In this document: in pieces, positions 25,297-34,709 of the stretch
How the letters are laid out: each line of letters opens with the position of its first letter
How positions within the stretch are numbered: the first letter of the stretch is position 1
Assembly (NCBI GenBank): GCA_008711135.1
Contig: VUAW01000013.1
Coordinates: 1-64,000, forward strand
Direction: 5' to 3'
Length of the DNA: 64,000 bases
Origin: Rhodobacteraceae bacterium LNNU 3342
GTDB taxonomy: Bacteria; Pseudomonadota; Alphaproteobacteria; Rhodobacterales; Rhodobacteraceae
The notes under the pieces: generated by a model
What the model was told of the DNA's origin: nothing
The model's input: only the letters and a program-made list of their open reading frames with translations
The model's database searches: none
Translations under genes and position numbers: made by a program

Positions 25297-25808
25297 CGAT
25301 CCTTCTGAACACAGCGATCGTGATCCTGACCGTCGCTGTGATGGAACTCGTCGCCTATGCCGCGCACCGCTGGATCATGCACGGCAACTGGGGCTGGAAC
25401 TGGCACCGATCGCACCACGAAGAACGTCATGGCGTGTTCGAAAAGAACGACCTCTACGCCGTGGTTTTTGCGGGCATCGCCATCCTGCTGTTCGCGGCGG
25501 GCAGCCAGTGGTGGCCGCGCCTGACATGGATCGCTATTGGGGTGACGCTTTATGGCGCGATTTACTTCATCGTGCATGACGGGCTGGTGCACCAGCGCTG
25601 GCCCTTCCGCCACGTGCCCCGACGCGGCTACCTTAGGCGGCTATACCAGGCGCACCGGCTTCACCACGCGGTCGAGGGGCGTGAGGGCTGCGTGTCCTTC
25701 GGCTTCATCTATGCCCCGCCGGTGCCGGTGCTGAAGAAGCAGCTGCGACAAGGCGGTGCACTGTCGCCGGCAGAACATCCGTCCTCAGAGCGCGAAACGA
25801 TCCACTGA
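25293..25808 (+). CDS. Beta-carotene 3-hydroxylase CrtZ
   Basis: Membrane di-iron hydroxylase that turns beta-carotene into zeaxanthin. 171 residues. Four His clusters are visible: HRWIMHG, HRSHHEE, HDGLVHQRW and HRLHHAVEG, with hydrophobic segments between. The gene starts by overlap with crtE and ends 24 bases inside the convergent crtB gene. Confidence 0.93.
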   Translation: MTILLNTAIVILTVAVMELVAYAAHRWIMHGNWGWNWHRSHHEERHGVFEKNDLYAVVFAGIAILLFAAGSQWWPRLTWIAIGVTLYGAIYFIVHDGLVHQRWPFRHVPRRGYLRRLYQAHRLHHAVEGREGCVSFGFIYAPPVPVLKKQLRQGGALSPAEHPSSERETIH

Positions 25809-26726
25809 CCGAACCGGGCGGGTCCAAAGCCCGTCGCGCGAGGTCGAAGCCCGGGGCAGGCGGCTGATGCCCATGTCGCCCAGGCCCGCCGCCAGCAGCA
25901 CCGCCTTGCGACTGCGCGAGGTCGATACCCGCCCGGCATAGGCCACCGCGCCCTGCTTCCGGATCTGCTGGCCGATCTCGCGGTATATGCGATGCGCCGC
26001 GGCAATCCCCCAGGCACATCCCGCCGGCAGCGCCGCCAACCCGCAGCGGGCAGAGGCATAATAGGGCTCTGCCGTATCCAGCAGGCGCAAGGTAGCCGCC
26101 ATGACATTTGGCGAGGGCAGGCCCTCCGGATCAACCTCTGCGCCTCCAAGCCATTCGGCCGGCAGATAAACGCGCCCTGCCTGCGCATCCTCGCGCACGT
26201 CCCGCGCAATGTTCGTCAGTTGGAAGGCTAGGCCGAGGTCGCAGGCCCGGTCAAGCACCGCCTCATCCCTGACACCCATCAGCCGCGCCATCATCACGCC
26301 CACGACACCTGCCACATGATAGCCATAGCGCAATGTGTCCCCGATGGTGTTGAAGGGGCGACGCTCCACATCCCAGCGGAAGCCCTCGATCAGGTCGAGC
26401 GGCCAGTCCAGCGGCATGTCATGCCGCCGCGCCACCAGCCGCAGTGCCTGGTAGGGTGGGGCGACCGGGTTATTTATTTCCAGCGCCGCCCGCGTCTCCG
26501 CGATCAAGGCTTCAAGCCGCATCAACTGCACCTCGGCCGGGGGTTCGTGCAGGCTGCCGCCCAGTTCCTGCCCGTCGATCATGTCGTCGCAGTGCCGGCA
26601 CCAGGCGTAAAGCAGGATGGCATCCTGCCGTGCGGACCTGGGCATCACCCGCGCCGCGGCGGCAAAGCTGCTCGATCCCTGCGCCATCTGGGCTTGCGCC
26701 CATTGCAGAAGCGCCGCCTCATCCAT
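25785..26726 (-). CDS. Phytoene synthase CrtB
   Basis: Joins two GGPP molecules to phytoene. About 313 residues. Motifs: YAWCRHCDDMIDGQ (first Asp-rich), VAGVVGVMMARLMGV, LAFQLTNIARDVREDAQAGR (second Asp-rich). The start at 26726 overlaps the crtI stop by 8 bases; an ATG at 26741 is an alternative that adds five residues. The 3' end overlaps crtZ tail to tail. It is the last gene of the leftward crtX-Y-I-B operon. Confidence 0.92.
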   Translation of the reverse strand: MDEAALLQWAQAQMAQGSSSFAAAARVMPRSARQDAILLYAWCRHCDDMIDGQELGGSLHEPPAEVQLMRLEALIAETRAALEINNPVAPPYQALRLVARRHDMPLDWPLDLIEGFRWDVERRPFNTIGDTLRYGYHVAGVVGVMMARLMGVRDEAVLDRACDLGLAFQLTNIARDVREDAQAGRVYLPAEWLGGAEVDPEGLPSPNVMAATLRLLDTAEPYYASARCGLAALPAGCAWGIAAAHRIYREIGQQIRKQGAVAYAGRVSTSRSRKAVLLAAGLGDMGISRLPRASTSRDGLWTRPVRSVDRFAL

Positions 26727-28215
26727 CGTGCTGCCCTGCATCCGCCAGCATCAGCGCTGCAGTTGCCTTGGCAGATCCGACCACGCCGGGGATGCCCGCG
26801 CCGGGATGGGTGCCCGCGCCCACGATGTAGAAGTTCGGGATCTTGCTGTCGCGGTTATGGGGCCGGAACCACGCGCTTTGGGTCAGGATCGGCTCGACCG
26901 AGAAGGCAGAGCCGTGATGCGCCGCAAGTTCATCCCGGAAATCCGCCGGCGTAAAAATGCGCGAGGTCACCAAGTCAGAGCGGAGGCCGGGGATGTAGCG
27001 CTCCTCAAGATAGGCCAGGATGCGATCCCGGTACTTGGGTCCCTCTGTATCCCAGTCGATGTCGGCCTGCCCAAGGTGGGGAACCGGCGACAGGACGTAA
27101 TAGGCCGAACACCCCGGCGGGGCCATGCTGTCGTCAGTCACCGATGGCGCGTGAAGATAAAGAGAGAAGTCATCGGGCAGGGCGCTGCCATGGAAGATGT
27201 CCGACACCAGTTCCCGATAACGCGGCCCGAACAGGACCGTGTGATGCTTCAGGTGGTCATGCTTTCGCCGCAGGCCGAAGTAGATCACGAACAGAGACAT
27301 CGACCAGCGCCGCCGGTCCAGCCGCCGCGCCGCCCGCTGCCCGCGCCGCGTGTGGCCCAGAAGGTCCCGGTAGCTGTGCATGACGTCCGCGTTGGAGGCG
27401 ACCATGTCAGCCGCATGGTGCTCTCCGTCCTCGGTGACGACGGCGCGGGCGCGGGTGCCCTCCGTCTCGATCCGCGCGACGCGGGTGTTCAGCCTGATCT
27501 CGCCGCCAAGCTCGGTGAACAGCCGCACCATCCCGTCAACCAGCGCACCGGTCCCGCCCTTGGCGAACCAAACTCCGCCTTCCCGTTCCAGGGCGTGGAT
27601 CAGCGCATAGATGGCCGAGGTTTCAAAGGGGTTCCCGCCGACGAGCAGCGAGTGGAACGAGAAAGCCATCCGCAGCTGCTCGTCAGTGATGAACCGCGCC
27701 ACCGCGTCATGTACCGACCGGTCCGCGCGCAGCCGGACAAGTTGCGGCGCCGCCCGAACCATGTCAGCAAAGTTCAGGAACGGCACGGTCCCCAGCTTGC
27801 GATAGCCTTCTTCATAGACATCGCGGCTGTAAGCCAGGAAGCGGCCGTATCCCTCAACGTCCGGGGGCGATTTTGCGGCGATCTGCCGATCCAGTGCGGT
27901 CTGGTCGTTGTCATAGTCGAAGGTGAAACCATCCTCCCAGCAAAGCCGATAGAAGGGCGAGACTGGCAGCAGGGTCACGTGGTCCTGCATCCTGCGCCCC
28001 GACAGGGCCCAAAGCTCTTCCAGCGCCGCGGGATCGGTGATCACGGTCGGCCCCGCATCGAATACGAAACCCTCGTCGCGATAGACATAGGCCCGCCCGC
28101 CCGGCTTGTCGCGGGCCTCAAAGATCGTGGTGGGGATGCCCGCGCTTTGCAGCCGGATGGCAAGGGCCAGCCCGCCAAAGCCCGATCCGATGACGGCGGC
28201 ACGCGTTTGCTTCAT
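26719..28215 (-). CDS. Phytoene desaturase CrtI
   Basis: FAD-dependent desaturase that introduces four double bonds into phytoene to give lycopene. 498 residues. The dinucleotide-binding motif is AAVIGSGFGGLALAIRLQ near the N-terminus, followed by KPGGRAYVYRDEGFVFDAGPTVITDP; the C-terminus has GAGTHPGAGIPGVVGSAKA, the CrtI signature. It starts three bases after crtY ends and overlaps crtB. Confidence 0.95.
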   Translation of the reverse strand: MKQTRAAVIGSGFGGLALAIRLQSAGIPTTIFEARDKPGGRAYVYRDEGFVFDAGPTVITDPAALEELWALSGRRMQDHVTLLPVSPFYRLCWEDGFTFDYDNDQTALDRQIAAKSPPDVEGYGRFLAYSRDVYEEGYRKLGTVPFLNFADMVRAAPQLVRLRADRSVHDAVARFITDEQLRMAFSFHSLLVGGNPFETSAIYALIHALEREGGVWFAKGGTGALVDGMVRLFTELGGEIRLNTRVARIETEGTRARAVVTEDGEHHAADMVASNADVMHSYRDLLGHTRRGQRAARRLDRRRWSMSLFVIYFGLRRKHDHLKHHTVLFGPRYRELVSDIFHGSALPDDFSLYLHAPSVTDDSMAPPGCSAYYVLSPVPHLGQADIDWDTEGPKYRDRILAYLEERYIPGLRSDLVTSRIFTPADFRDELAAHHGSAFSVEPILTQSAWFRPHNRDSKIPNFYIVGAGTHPGAGIPGVVGSAKATAALMLADAGQHDG

Positions 28216-28218
28216 CTT

Positions 28219-29388
28219 TCAACCATGTTCCAAAAGGGGCCGTTCAGCAAGGCAGGCAAATGCCCGGCGCAGGGGAATGGGCGGTTTGCCTGTCACGATC
28301 CGCAGCGTGTCGCTCAGGGTCAGCCGGTCCGCATAGAACCGTTCGATCAGCGGCTCGGGCAGGCGGTAGAACCGCTCGAGCAACCGGTAGCGTTCCTGAG
28401 GCGGGCAGCCCCGGAACAGCATCCGGTTGAGCAGCCGCAGGAATGCTTGCCGCCGTGCGCAGGCCACCGCGAAGTCGCGGACGAGGGGAAAGACGACCTC
28501 GGTTTGCAGGCGCGGGGCGGCGGCGATGACCTCGGCCGTGCGGACAGCGGTGGGAAGGGAATAGCCGGTTACCGGGTGGAACAGTCCGGCACGCAAACCG
28601 ATTGGCACGGCGCTGCCATCCAGTTCCTGCCAAAGCCCGGCTGCATCCAGCGCCAGCGCAATCGGCAGCACGCCGTCCTCCTGGCGCAGGATGCGCGGGG
28701 ACTTCCAGCCCCTGTCCACCGCGTAATCCAGAACCGCATCCCTCAGCGCCAGAGGGTCCTGGCCCGGCCCGTCGCTATAGCGCGTATCCTCGACCAGCAC
28801 CCTGTCAGCCGTGAAGGGAAGGCAATAGACAAAGCGGTAGCCGTCAAGCTGCGGCACCGTCGCATCCATGATCACCGGACGCGGCAGGCCGTGGCCGCCC
28901 GGCACCTCCAGCTCCAGCCCAAGGAACTTCTGATAGCCCAGCCGCATGTGGCGGCTGGAGACATGGCCCCGGGCGTCGATCGTCAGGGGCGCGGTGAAGC
29001 GGCGGCCATCCTCAAGCCGCACCTGCGCCCCGTCCACTTCCGCCACTGTCCCTTGGACGACACGGATCTGCGGATGGGCGATGAGGGCGGCGCGCAGACT
29101 GTCCGGCGTGATGCTGTTGTACCCGGCCCGCAACTGCCGCTGGTGCGTAGGGAAGCGGACCTCTTGTCCCTGCCAGCTCCAGGCGATGGCGGGCCGGATC
29201 CATTCTGCGCTTTGGGGGTCCAGATCGGTCGAGTGGAATGACCAGGTATGGCCGCGTCCCGGTTCCCGGTCCCGATCCACGATCAGGATGCGCAGGTCCG
29301 GGTGTTGTGTGGCCAGACGCATTGCGACAAGGCTGCCGGCGAGGCCCGCCCCTGCAATGATTACGTCCTGAACCGGGTTGAAGGTCAT
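28219..29388 (-). CDS. Lycopene beta-cyclase CrtY
   Basis: FAD/NAD-fold cyclase converting lycopene to beta-carotene. 389 residues, usual for CrtY. N-terminal DVIIAGAGLAGSLVAMRL, then HTWSFH, the conserved DARG, and YCLPFTADRVLVEDTRYSD. It starts within the crtX stop (ATGA) and is followed closely by crtI. Confidence 0.94.
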   Translation of the reverse strand: MTFNPVQDVIIAGAGLAGSLVAMRLATQHPDLRILIVDRDREPGRGHTWSFHSTDLDPQSAEWIRPAIAWSWQGQEVRFPTHQRQLRAGYNSITPDSLRAALIAHPQIRVVQGTVAEVDGAQVRLEDGRRFTAPLTIDARGHVSSRHMRLGYQKFLGLELEVPGGHGLPRPVIMDATVPQLDGYRFVYCLPFTADRVLVEDTRYSDGPGQDPLALRDAVLDYAVDRGWKSPRILRQEDGVLPIALALDAAGLWQELDGSAVPIGLRAGLFHPVTGYSLPTAVRTAEVIAAAPRLQTEVVFPLVRDFAVACARRQAFLRLLNRMLFRGCPPQERYRLLERFYRLPEPLIERFYADRLTLSDTLRIVTGKPPIPLRRAFACLAERPLLEHG

Positions 29389-30626
29389 CCGGCCCCCGCT
29401 GCCAGCACCGCGGGACGGCTTGGCACCGCTGCCTCGATCAGATCAGCGGCACGGTCGACGCCGCCAGCCGCACGGATCTCTGCCGCAGGCCGCACAAGCG
29501 CGGCCCGGTAGGATGGTTCGTGCAGCACCGCCGAAAGCGCGTCGCGCAAGGCGGCACGAGAGGCCCGCCACCGCGGCACGACCCGCGCGGCCCCGGCCCG
29601 TTCCAGCCGCGCCGCGATGGCGGGCTGTTCATATGCCAGCGGCACCACCACCATTGGCACCCCGTGTTCGGCGGCATCAAGCACCGTGTTGAATCCGCCG
29701 TGCGTTACAACAGCGGCGGCTTGGGCCAGAACCGCGCGTTGCGGAAAAAAATCCCGCACGACGGGCCGCCCCGGCAGCCGCGCGACCTGCGCCTGTGTCA
29801 ACCCGCCGCAATGGGCCAGCGCCAGGCACAGATCGAGATCGGCGCAGGCTTGGGCAATATTGCGCATCAACCGCACACGGCCGCCTTGGAGCGTACCCAG
29901 CGAAGCGAACACCAGCGGGCGGCCCCCGCTGTCGATGGGGAAGCTGTCAGTGTCCGGCCCGCGCACGGACCCGATCCAGTGAAAGCCGGGGCCGGGCGCC
30001 ATGCGGGGAAAATCGAGGCTGGGCACCCCTTGCGCCAGGTCGCAAAGGGGAGAGACCCAGTCCGACAGCCATCCGCGGGGGGGCAGGCCATGCCGGGCAC
30101 ATGCTTCCAGAAGCACGCGCGACTGTGCCGACATCAGCCAGTCCGACACGCGCCACGCAGCGGCAAAATGTTTCTCTGCCCGCGGCCCCTCGGCATAGCG
30201 CCAGCCGACGAAGGGCGGCGGCAGGCCCGGCTCCCGGTTGGCGGGCAGGGCCGAGGCGAGCGTGATCCGCGGCAGGCCCGCAACTTCGGCCGCAAGGCTG
30301 CCGCCCGGCTCCATCTGGTCGCAGATCACCGCGTCGACGCCGATCTGGCGGAGTATGTCGGGCGTGGCCTCGCAATGCAGGGCAGTCTCGGCCGCAAGCC
30401 GCCGGAGCAACTGCAAGAAGCCTTTGCCCTTCCGCACCTGCGGGCGGCCGATTTCCAAGATCCGGGGCAGGGGTGGGTGTTGCGGCAGCCCTTCTGCCAC
30501 CTTCATCAGCCCGTCAGGGCCCAGCAGGCTGACCCGGTGCCCGCGTTCCATCAGCGTCTGCGCGAGGCACAGATGGACCGACACGTGGCTCGGCAGTGCC
30601 GGTGTGATCACCGCAAAATGCGCCAT
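29385..30626 (-). CDS. Zeaxanthin glucosyltransferase CrtX
   Basis: GT1 enzyme that adds glucose from UDP-glucose to zeaxanthin hydroxyls, making polar carotenoid glucosides. About 413 residues. The N-terminus (AHFAVITPALPSHVSVHLCL) aligns with Pantoea CrtX, and the C-terminal donor motif is VTHGGFNTVLDAAEHGVPMV. The chosen start has AAGG at a good distance; an upstream ATG at 30695 would extend into the divergent gene. It heads the leftward crtX-Y-I-B operon. Confidence 0.9.
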   Translation of the reverse strand: MAHFAVITPALPSHVSVHLCLAQTLMERGHRVSLLGPDGLMKVAEGLPQHPPLPRILEIGRPQVRKGKGFLQLLRRLAAETALHCEATPDILRQIGVDAVICDQMEPGGSLAAEVAGLPRITLASALPANREPGLPPPFVGWRYAEGPRAEKHFAAAWRVSDWLMSAQSRVLLEACARHGLPPRGWLSDWVSPLCDLAQGVPSLDFPRMAPGPGFHWIGSVRGPDTDSFPIDSGGRPLVFASLGTLQGGRVRLMRNIAQACADLDLCLALAHCGGLTQAQVARLPGRPVVRDFFPQRAVLAQAAAVVTHGGFNTVLDAAEHGVPMVVVPLAYEQPAIAARLERAGAARVVPRWRASRAALRDALSAVLHEPSYRAALVRPAAEIRAAGGVDRAADLIEAAVPSRPAVLAAGAG

Positions 30627-30686
30627 CATTGCCTTCGGCTGCCCATCCCTTAGGTCCAGAGGTACAGTGACCACGGGGAAAATCAA

Positions 30687-31295
30687 GTGACGCATGTTTC
30701 AAAGCCGGACCGCCCCGCCAGCGGGGGCGGCATCGCCACGGCGCTGCTGCGCCAGGACCGCCTGCTGCTGGCGATGCAGGCGTTCTTCCTGACGCAGATC
30801 GGGATCGAGTTGATGCTGGGCCGCCCTTGGGATGCGCTGGCCGCGTTCGGCGCCCTTGGCGCCTGCCTTATTCCACCGGCAATCCGGGGCAACACACGGT
30901 TCCACCTGCCGCCTTCTGTCGACCGATCAACAGCCGTGCTGGTGTTTGCGACGATTTTTCTCGGCGAACGGCTGACTTTCTATGAACGCTTCTGGTGGTG
31001 GGATCTGGCGGCGCATGCGGTGGCGGGGGCGCTGCTGTGCTTCCTGGGTGGGCTGCTTTTCGACCAGCTTTCCCATGGGCCAGACCGCAGGAACCACAGG
31101 CTCAAGATCACGTTCCTCCTCAGTTTCTCCATCGCCATCGCAGCCCTGTGGGAGGTGCTGGAATATGCGCTCGACGTGTTGTTTGACTCCGACGCGCAGG
31201 ATACGGGGCTTGACGATACGATGACCGACATCATCGCCCATGTCTGTGGTGCGCTGGCGGCCCTGATGGCCTTCCGCCGGTCGCGTCGTGACTGA
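30687..31295 (+). CDS. Integral membrane protein, DUF2238/YjdF-like
   Basis: 202 residues with about five hydrophobic segments. Motifs include FYERFWWWDLAAHAVAGALLCFLGG and SIAIAALWEVLEYALDVLF, ending in DTMTDIIAHVCGAL, which resemble the DUF2238 (YjdF) family. The start is a GTG with GGGGA before it, divergent from crtX with a 60-base gap. Function unknown; a link to the carotenoid genes is only positional. Confidence 0.7.
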   Translation: MTHVSKPDRPASGGGIATALLRQDRLLLAMQAFFLTQIGIELMLGRPWDALAAFGALGACLIPPAIRGNTRFHLPPSVDRSTAVLVFATIFLGERLTFYERFWWWDLAAHAVAGALLCFLGGLLFDQLSHGPDRRNHRLKITFLLSFSIAIAALWEVLEYALDVLFDSDAQDTGLDDTMTDIIAHVCGALAALMAFRRSRRD

Positions 31296-31327
31296 TCCCG
31301 GGACAGCGGCGTAGGGTGCGCTAGCTT

Positions 31328-32518
31328 GTGCCCCTACGTGAAGAAGATGAGGTGACAGCCACCGTGGCCAATCCGGCGCAGGAACAACCCGTAGCCCTCC
31401 CAAGGACATACGCCCGCGGCAAGGGCGCCGCACCGGCCCGCACCCGAGGGCGGCCAACGCGAGTGTCGGAACTGGTCCGGCCCCTGAGCCTGCGGCACGC
31501 ATTCAGGCGGCTTTTTGTTCTCCTCTTGGTTCTGGGGGCCCTGCATGTGGCCGCCATGATGCTGTTCGAGGGGCTGGACCCGTTCCAGGCGCTGTGGCTT
31601 ACGATGACCACGATGACCACCGTCGGCTACGGCGACCTCTCGCCCGAGACGTTACCGGGCCGCATGTCCACGATGTTGCTTGTTTTCCTTGGCGGCATCT
31701 GGATCGCCTTCCAGGCAGCGGCCACCTATTTTGAATCCCGCACCGACCGCCGCGACCGGATGCGCCTGGGCCTTTGGAGGTGGAACATGACCGGCCATAT
31801 ACTGGTACTAAACGTGCCGTCACAGCAGGCGACCGCCTACCTTATCCGGCTGGTCAAGGAGTTCCGTGCCAGCCGGCGCTTCCGCGATACCCCAGTTCAG
31901 TTGCTTTGCACCTGCTTTCCGAACGGCCTGCCCAGCAGCCTGAGCGCGCTCGGCGTCGTCCATCACCAAGGAGAAATCTGGGACCCGGACGCCCTGCGCG
32001 AGGCAGGCGCCCCCGACGCGGGTGTCGTCGTGGTGCTGGCGGACAGCGACGTGGACCCGGCTTCGGATGCCAGCACGCTTGACGCCGTTGACCGGCTGCG
32101 GGACATCGGCTGCACCTGCCGGATCCTCGCGGAATGCGTGATGGATGAAAACCGTCCTCGGTTTCGCCGCTTTGGCGCCGATGTCATCGTCCGCCCCCTG
32201 CGCGGCTATCCCGAGATGATCGTCCGCGCCTTGGCAGCCCCGGGAAGCGAGGCAATTCTGGAGGATCTTTTCACCAGTTCGCGCGATGAATGCTGGCGCT
32301 ACGATGTCGATGTCAACGGCTGGCTTTGGGAAGACCTCGTCTCGCTTCTGGTGCGCAGGGACATCGGCGTGCCGATCGCTTTTCGAAACACGGGTGACGA
32401 GCGGATCATCATAAATCCCCACACCGGCACCACGATCCATGCCGACAAGCTTTACGTCCTTGTGCGGGAGGGGAACGCCCGGCCCGACAGCGAGATCGCG
32501 GCGCTGCTGGGCAGTTGA
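31328..32518 (+). CDS. Two-TM potassium channel with cytoplasmic TrkA-N domains
   Basis: 396 residues. One membrane segment (LFVLLLVLGALHVAAMMLF), the pore loop with selectivity filter TVGYGD, a second segment, then two nucleotide-binding RCK/TrkA-N-like regions (LVLNVPSQQATAYLIRLV, VVVLADSD). This is a Kch/MthK-like K+ channel. The GTG at 31328 is used; a GTG at 31352 with GAAGAAGATGAG upstream is an equal alternative. It follows the DUF2238-like gene by 32 bases and may be co-transcribed. Confidence 0.85.
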   Translation: MPLREEDEVTATVANPAQEQPVALPRTYARGKGAAPARTRGRPTRVSELVRPLSLRHAFRRLFVLLLVLGALHVAAMMLFEGLDPFQALWLTMTTMTTVGYGDLSPETLPGRMSTMLLVFLGGIWIAFQAAATYFESRTDRRDRMRLGLWRWNMTGHILVLNVPSQQATAYLIRLVKEFRASRRFRDTPVQLLCTCFPNGLPSSLSALGVVHHQGEIWDPDALREAGAPDAGVVVVLADSDVDPASDASTLDAVDRLRDIGCTCRILAECVMDENRPRFRRFGADVIVRPLRGYPEMIVRALAAPGSEAILEDLFTSSRDECWRYDVDVNGWLWEDLVSLLVRRDIGVPIAFRNTGDERIIINPHTGTTIHADKLYVLVREGNARPDSEIAALLGS

Positions 32519-32682
32519 TCGGTCACGTCTGCCCTCTGCGTCTTTGCGCTTGAAGCCGTGGCGTTACCGCGTCTATCTTCGCCCCGCCCCGCGAGGGCAC
32601 GCAACACGTTCACGTCAAGGCGCACATGGATCGCGCCTGTGTCCAGCCGCCGCCAGACCCGACGGAACCCAAAGGACATGAC

Positions 32683-33414
32683 ATGACGATACCCACGATC
32701 GAACGCTTTCGCCATGAAACGCGCCGCCGCACCCTGACGATAGCGGCCACCGAGCGCCTGACGCCCCACATGCTGCGGCTGACCCTTAGCGGGCCGGAAC
32801 TTGAAGGGTTCGTCTCGCTTTCTCCGGGCGACCACATCAAAATCTTCGTGCCGGACGGGCAGGGCGGTCAGGCGATGCGCGACTACACCCCCCGTCACCA
32901 TGATGCTGCGCAAGGCACCTTGGTCATCGACTTTGCCCTGCATGATGCTGGCCTGGCGACCCAGTGGGCGCTGTCGGTCCAGCCGGGCGACAAGGCAGAG
33001 ATCGGTGGTCCCCGTGGCTCTCAGGTGATCGGGGGGCCGGTGGCACGCTGGTTGTTGGTCGGGGACGAAACGGCGCTGCCGTCCATCGCCCGGCGGGTAG
33101 AGGAACTGCCCCGCGGTGTTTTCGTCACTACGCTCGTCGCCGTGCCGGGGCCGGAGGATGAGCAGCCGCTGGCAATCGGCGAGGGCCGCGCCTTCTGGGC
33201 ACACCGTCAGGACCCGACAGATCCTGCGCCGCTGCTGGAACAGCTTGCTGGCATCGAGGTGCAGCCCGAAACTTTCGTCTGGATCGCTGCAGAGGCCGGC
33301 GTTGCGCGGGCGCTGCGGGACCATCTGCTGGATCGTGGGCATCCGCCAGCCTGGCTCAAGGCGGCGGGCTATTGGGTGGCCGGGGAAGCGGACGCAAGCG
33401 CCAAGGATCTTTGA
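32683..33414 (+). CDS. Siderophore-interacting protein (FAD-binding, ViuB-like)
   Basis: 243-residue ferric-siderophore reductase family member. The FAD-binding beta-barrel includes MLRLTLSGPELEGF, GDHIKIFVPDG and MRDYTPRHHD, where R-x-Y-T/S-P-R is the flavin-contact signature. The C-terminal NAD(P)H part has VGDETALPSIAR and WIAAEAGVARALRDHLL. It would release iron from siderophores in the cytoplasm. No receptor or siderophore biosynthesis genes are nearby. AAAGGACA precedes the ATG. The tail overlaps the convergent LysR gene by 46 bases. Confidence 0.88.
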   Translation: MTIPTIERFRHETRRRTLTIAATERLTPHMLRLTLSGPELEGFVSLSPGDHIKIFVPDGQGGQAMRDYTPRHHDAAQGTLVIDFALHDAGLATQWALSVQPGDKAEIGGPRGSQVIGGPVARWLLVGDETALPSIARRVEELPRGVFVTTLVAVPGPEDEQPLAIGEGRAFWAHRQDPTDPAPLLEQLAGIEVQPETFVWIAAEAGVARALRDHLLDRGHPPAWLKAAGYWVAGEADASAKDL

Positions 33415-34595
33415 CCGGATGCAAGCACGGCTGCCTGCTGGCGGATCAGGTCCAGCAGCAGTTGCTGCGGCCGGGAGGGCGCCCAACCTGACCGGAACGT
33501 CAGGCCGATTGGACGGCCCGGCCAGTCAGAGGCGATGTCGAGCGGAATAAGAAGCCCCCGCGACAGCTCCGCCTCAGCCTGAAGCTGCGAGATGCAGCCC
33601 AGGAACTGTCCTTGGGAAAGCATCTCGCGCATCAGCAGAACGGAACCGGATTCGATGATGCTTTCTGGCGGGGCAAGCCCGGCCCCGAGAAAGAAGGCGT
33701 GGAACTGGTCGCGGGCCGGTGTTCCTTCGCGGGGGACGATCCAAGGCCAGGCGGCCAGGTCTTCAGCGCTCAGCGCCCGGCGATCGGCCAGTGGGTGCCC
33801 GTGGCCGGCGAGGATGGTTAGCCGGTCGTCGAACAAGCGTTCCTGAACCACGTCGCCGATAGGCGCCGGGTCCCGCAGTGCCCCCAGCATCATGTCAATC
33901 TCGCCTCGACGAAGTCGCGTCAGCAGCCCGCTGTAGGGCCCGTCGATCACCCTGATCCGCAAGGTCGGGCGCTGCTGGCGCAGTGCTGCCAACGCTTGCG
34001 GCAACAGGACAGACCGCGAAAGCGGCAGTGCGCCGATGACGATGCCGCCGACCTCGCACCCGTCGAGATCGGCCAGGTCCGTCTCTGCCTGCGCGAGTTC
34101 GGAGAATGCGAGCCGCGCCGCCTGCGCAAGCGCCTCACAGGCCCGATCCGCAACAAGACCGCCCGGCCGCCGCTGGAACAGGGGACGGCCCGCTTCCTGT
34201 TCCAGTTGGGCCACCGCCCGGTGGACCGTAGGCTGCGCCACCCCCAGCCGCCGGGCCGCGAGGGTGAAGTTCTCCGCCTCCCTCGTGGCAATCAGCGCCT
34301 CCAGTTGTGCCGAGGTTGCCGTAAGCACGAGCCGCGGCGAAATCTCTGCCAGTGCCGGATCGAGCCGCGCGAAGGCCCTTTGAACCCGCGTGACCAGAAG
34401 CGCTCCGCGTTCAGTGAAGCGGAAGCCGTTCCGAGCGCGGTCAAACAATGCGCCCCCAGCCTGGCGTTCAAGCTTGCCGATGGCCTGCGTCACCGCTGGC
34501 TGCGACAGGTTGTAACGCGACGCCGCCAGCGTAGGCGAGCCCAGTTCGGCCACCGCCAGAAACAGTCGCAGATGACGAAGGTTGCGTCCGATCAT
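33369..34595 (-). CDS. LysR-type regulator with two N-terminal HTH domains
   Basis: 408 residues, about 100 more than a standard LysR protein. Two LysR winged-HTH regions occur in tandem: residues about 6-60 (LRLFLAVAELGSPTLAASRY, LSQPAVTQAIGKLE) and about 92-150 (LEALIATREAENFTLAARRL, VAQPTVHRAVAQLE). The usual effector-binding domain follows (GGIVIGALPLSRSVLLPQAL, DMMLGALRD). Duplicated-HTH LysR proteins are known near aromatic degradation genes. It is divergent from the extradiol dioxygenase, which it probably controls. AGGAGG precedes the ATG. Confidence 0.85.
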   Translation of the reverse strand: MIGRNLRHLRLFLAVAELGSPTLAASRYNLSQPAVTQAIGKLERQAGGALFDRARNGFRFTERGALLVTRVQRAFARLDPALAEISPRLVLTATSAQLEALIATREAENFTLAARRLGVAQPTVHRAVAQLEQEAGRPLFQRRPGGLVADRACEALAQAARLAFSELAQAETDLADLDGCEVGGIVIGALPLSRSVLLPQALAALRQQRPTLRIRVIDGPYSGLLTRLRRGEIDMMLGALRDPAPIGDVVQERLFDDRLTILAGHGHPLADRRALSAEDLAAWPWIVPREGTPARDQFHAFFLGAGLAPPESIIESGSVLLMREMLSQGQFLGCISQLQAEAELSRGLLIPLDIASDWPGRPIGLTFRSGWAPSRPQQLLLDLIRQQAAVLASGQRSLALASASPATQ

Positions 34596-34709
34596 TTGTC
34601 CTCCTGATCGCGCTGATCATAGCCATTTCTTATGCCGGCGCACGGGCTTTCGATTTGGCGCCAGCGCCCGCGCCGTGATGGGATGCCCGAAAGGGAGCAG
34701 GAGGGGACC

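Noticed and set aside
26617-29241. Open frame of 874 codons on the plus strand opposite crtI and crtY
   Set aside because: It is the antisense shadow of two clearly recognised genes; its composition is Arg/Gln/His/Pro-rich with no motif or ribosome binding site.
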